Shown one piece after another: positions 60,584 to 64,000 of a stretch of DNA of 64,000 nt (the first letter of the stretch is position 1; each line of letters starts with the position of its first letter). The position numbers and the translations under genes are program-made. The notes below the pieces were generated by a model, which was given only the letters and a program-made list of their open reading frames with translations, did no database searches and was not told the DNA's origin. Origin of the DNA: Sternotherus odoratus (lineage: Eukaryota; Chordata; Testudines; Kinosternidae); contig JAVMKO010000007.1 in assembly GCA_032164245.1 (NCBI GenBank), positions 2,914,001 to 2,978,000 on the forward strand, read 5' to 3'.

Positions 60584-63500
60584 CTGGGCTATAACAATTC
60601 ATTAATTCCCAACTACACAACCATGCACACGAGAGGCCCAAGCCAAAAAGACTGAGCTTTGGAGGTCCAGGGCACGTCCTCGAGCTGCAGTGAGACACCG
60701 ACTTCTTGATGAACCTCCCCCAGACTGGGTGGCTAGACCCATGATCATCCCTCCCGCCGGAGGCCGGTGCTATAAAGCAGATCAGGTAGCTAGACTATCC
60801 CTCGTGCCTGGCGTCCATCGCTACGGGAGGCCGAGCCGTCCTTCCCCCAGACTGCTAGGCTAATGGAAGAGCTCTCTGAGGCCAGCCCTCCGGGGGGAAG
60901 GGGGGGAATGACTTTCACAGCCTTTCCCTGGCCCACGTGGGGAGCTCGGCCTCCAACTCCAGCCATCGCAGGGAGAGCGGGGGCTGGTCACTCGTGTGCC
61001 CAAGTGGGTAGGGATGGGGCACCGGGGGGAGGGGAGCCCAGACACTAAAACTGAACAGGTCTCGTCATTGCGGGATGGGGACGTTAGAGACGGACGCTCT
61101 GGAAGGGCTTTGGAAGGCCTCGGTCGTCCCCGCAATGGGACGTCAACTGAAGCTCCTGAGGTGCGCGGCTTGCGCCTGAGTGGGAGGCCGTCTGTTTGCA
61201 TCAGGCTTGGGGAGGATGCTGTGAGAAATGTCAGTGGCTCCTGAGGCAAATCCAGCGCTGCATGAGAGCCTGGAAATAGCTGGCAGAGGGGAAAAAAAAA
61301 TACTCCCCGAGCCGAATGAGAGGCCCCGTAACGGGAAAGGTGCCACCAACTCCTGGGGCCAGATTATAGATTGGCCAGTAGTCCCGAGCAAAGGCCAGGA
61401 CATAGCTATCCTAGCCCAGCTGCAGGCCAGGGACTGACTAGTACCCTGAATCCCAAGGGACGGTCATTGGTGCCAAAGCTTTTACCAGGTGCCGATTGCT
61501 GCCGGTGACTGGGCCTAGCCCCTGCCTGCCCAGACGGCGTGGAGACGCCCGGGGTGGTTTATGGACACCCCTCCCCCCCAGCAATGTTCACCACAGCAGC
61601 ACGCAGTTCCTCAGCCCTTTGTACCAAGGCGAGGAGGGGGAGGAGGTGTCTCTTGGCTCGGGCTCACAAAACCTGGTTCGCTCTCACTACCCGCCACCCC
61701 CTTCCACTTCCTTCCTTCTACTCCCGGCGCTTATGGGCTAATTAGTGCGTTAATGACGCCCAGGCCCTTCTCCTCTGCCCACCAGGCCCAGCGTAGTCCC
61801 CCGGGTTTACCCCGCAGCAGTGTAGCTGGCCGGACAGTGCCCAGAGGGCTAGGACGGGGGCTGATGCCCACCCCCCTGGCACAGTAGCTAACGCCTTGTG
61901 TGGGGGAGGAGTCCGGGATGCACCCCCTGCCCACCCGCCTGTGCGAGAGGGGGAGTGCCAGCCCTGCAGGGAGCACTTCTGATACAGGTGGCCGGGAGGA
62001 GGGCACCCAACAGCCCCTCTCTCCCCGCAGCGGGCGCGTCGGGCCAGCCGCAGCCTTGTCCATAATGAGCAACCATAGCATGGCGTGCTGCTGGCTGCTA
62101 TCCCAGAGGGGCACGTTAGTGCAGGCACACGCCGGCAGGGGTGCAAAGGCTCCACCACCCTTCAGCTGCTCCCTGCAAGTGTCCCCAGGAGGCCGCATCT
62201 GCAGAAGCCAGAATCAGGGGGCCACAGAGCCAGTCAGAGAACAGCTGCATGGTCCTCCCTGGTTAACGGGGCGAAGGGAGGGGATTGCGCCACCGCCTCC
62301 CGCAGGGTGAGTTCGACTTGTAATGTGCGCCAGTGCTGCCCTTGGCAGGGGTACCCCTGTAGGGACCCGATTCTGGCCCCTGCCAATCAGGAGTCCGCTC
62401 CACTGAGATCAATGGAGTTCCAGCATGGAGACCCAGGTGCCGGAGCTACGAACGCTGCAGGGGAACCGGAGGGTGGAAGTGACCAGGAAGAGGCCTCAGA
62501 TGACATAGGGGATGAAAGACGCGGGCTGTACAGACACGTCATAAAAGCCACCGGAGTGACCTTCACTGAGCCGCTGCTTGTTCAAGCCGTCTGGCCAAAG
62601 GTCCCTGGCCCCAGGGCAGTCCGGATGGTTTCCATTGCTGCGTGTGTGACTGTGTGCAGAAGAGGAACGTGCTTTGTTTTCTTTTTGCTCGGTGGGCTCC
62701 AGCAACCACCTTCTGATCTAATGTTTGCTCCGTGCGGTGATGCTACGGCAGATGAGTGACCATATCAGAAAATATTTGCTTTGCTGATTGCAGGATCCTG
62801 GGACTGATTTGCAAGAGAAGGCCAAATAGAAGCAGGGGTGATCGGCGCGCAAAACAGACGGCTTGTTTGGTCAGCCATCTGCTGTAGACTCAGACGGTCT
62901 CTTTCTTATCGTTTCTGTCTCCTTAGACGCCGACCTGGATCACAATGGGGCCACCCCAGTTGTTGCCTCTTTCCCACTGTGTCAGACACTGCCCCGTTGT
63001 TTCATTCCTTCCTGACCTCAGTCTGCCCACCTGGCTGTGATTTCAAGACATCTGGGAAACGGGCGAAGACTCTGAACCTGTGCGCAGAGCAAACAACCCC
63101 ATCACCGCCTCTCTGAGCCGCAGAGCGGAAGAATGTGGAGGTGACTGGTGAACCGGCACTCAGAGGTTTGGCTGCGGGAAGCTCCCTAATCCGCCAGCCA
63201 CCTCGCAGCAGGAAGGGGGATGCTCTATAAAGGGGGTCGCTCCTGATCGGCAGACCCCAGCCCGTAAAATCGGTCCCCAGGCCAGTGGCACTGAGACAGC
63301 CAAGGGGGGAAGCGTCAGAGACTCCCTGAAGCCCACGAGGCTTTTCTACTGCCAATCGACTCCCTGGGGCAGGTGCTCAAAGCTCTGAGGGCCAGACTGT
63401 GAGGCCCTTCCTTCCTAATGGTGAATTGGGTCTTACTCCCTGGGCACACGCATTGACCTGAATGGGACGAGCCGCGGGTAGGGCACCAGCTGCTGGGAGT

Positions 63501-64000
63501 TAGGCGCCTCATAAAACAGATCGCCGGACAGCACACCCCAGGGTGTTCTGTCCTCCCCTCTCCGCACGCCCCATTCGGGCTTCAGGATGAAGTAACATTC
63601 TCTTTTGGCTGCTGCCTGGCCAGCCCGGTCCCATCACCCAGAGAGCAGACCTCTGCGGCTACCGGGGATCGTTTATATGCCAAATGCGGACGAGGGATGG
63701 CTGGCGTTAACCCGGCTCACTGTGCCCCCCCCGAACAGGCCCACACAAACCTCCCAAAGACCTGGGGTCTTGGGGAGGGGGCGGAAGGAACCCTGGGAAA
63801 AGACGAGGCGCTGGCCATGGGCAGCTAACTCCCCCCAAACTGCGCCAGTTTTCTGTTTGGCACAATGGATTGAAATCCTTCCCCAGCTGTATTAATAATC
63901 AGCGGAGTGGTTTGAACAGCACCGTACGAGTTCCCTCTAGAGGAGCAAAGGGACAATCGCCATGCCAATGTTTTCCCATTCTCTGCACGTCTGACAGCAG
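60584..64000. other. GC-rich block, no recognised exon
   Basis: Higher GC and more CpG than the rest of the window, with overlapping open frames on both strands that are by-products of composition. The donor-like gtgagt at 62307 and others have no matching homologous exon. Could be the outskirts of a neighbouring gene; in mammals SLC18A1 follows LPL. Confidence 0.35.

Noticed and set aside
61731..62759. Overlapping frames of 130-224 residues in the right-hand GC-rich block
   Set aside because: Open on several frames of both strands, with no recognised motif; expected from high GC content.

Overview
The window is vertebrate nuclear DNA, most probably from a hidden-necked (cryptodiran) turtle. 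The one gene that can be read with certainty is lipoprotein lipase (LPL), on the + strand. Its exons 2-9 match the bird/reptile form codon by codon. The repeats also point to a turtle: many CR1 LINE copies ending in ATTCTATGATTCTATGA-like 3' repeats, tRNA-headed SINEs with a CR1-like tail (the Cry I / tortoise Pol III SINE pattern), old MIR/CORE-SINE fragments, Penelope-like elements and numerous hAT-type DNA transposons. There are no bacterial or viral genes.

Layout. 1-31490 is upstream, repeat-rich DNA with no certain exon. It holds MIR fragments, two CR1 LINEs (12.0-13.9 kb and 14.6-15.8 kb, both minus), a TA-flanked 432-bp MITE with a GC-rich tandem core (6784-7215), two copies of a 123-bp MITE with perfect 8-bp target duplications (10929 and 21010), a GC-rich hAT element (19544-19995), a 1274-bp hAT element carrying a 60-bp minisatellite (21881-23154), and a Penelope-like element with long inverted terminal repeats that each carry a hammerhead-ribozyme-like fold (26313-27056). 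An assembly gap of 200 N lies at 31491-31690. LPL exon 1 (5' UTR and signal peptide) was not found; it lies upstream unrecognised, in the gap, or outside the window.

31898-48920 is LPL exons 2-10. Exons 3-8 can be delimited to the base by GT/AG sites, have lengths 180/112/234/243/121/183, and keep the phase of the mammalian gene. The catalytic triad (Ser in GYSLG, Asp in GLDPAG, His in CSHERS), the lid, the RAKR furin site, the heparin-binding clusters and the WSDWW lipid-binding loop are all present. The introns hold a second copy of the minisatellite-bearing hAT (intron 2, inserted inside a CR1), several shorter hATs, a collapsed Penelope foldback (intron 4) and a hAT carrying a Cry I SINE (intron 6). 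The long 3' UTR in exon 10 ends at AATAAA at 48895.

48920-64000 is intergenic. It contains a decayed Harbinger-like element with a Myb/SANT-like (MSANTD-type) coding region (49.8-51.6 kb), two CR1 copies (52.6-53.7 kb minus, 57.5-58.3 kb plus), an LTR-like repeat, an inverted truncated relative of the intron-6 hAT, a Cry I SINE at 60.4 kb and a GC-rich block with no recognisable exon from about 60.7 kb. The only cellular protein whose function can be described is LPL, the secreted triglyceride hydrolase of capillary walls. The rest of the interest is in how the mobile elements are nested and what they carry.
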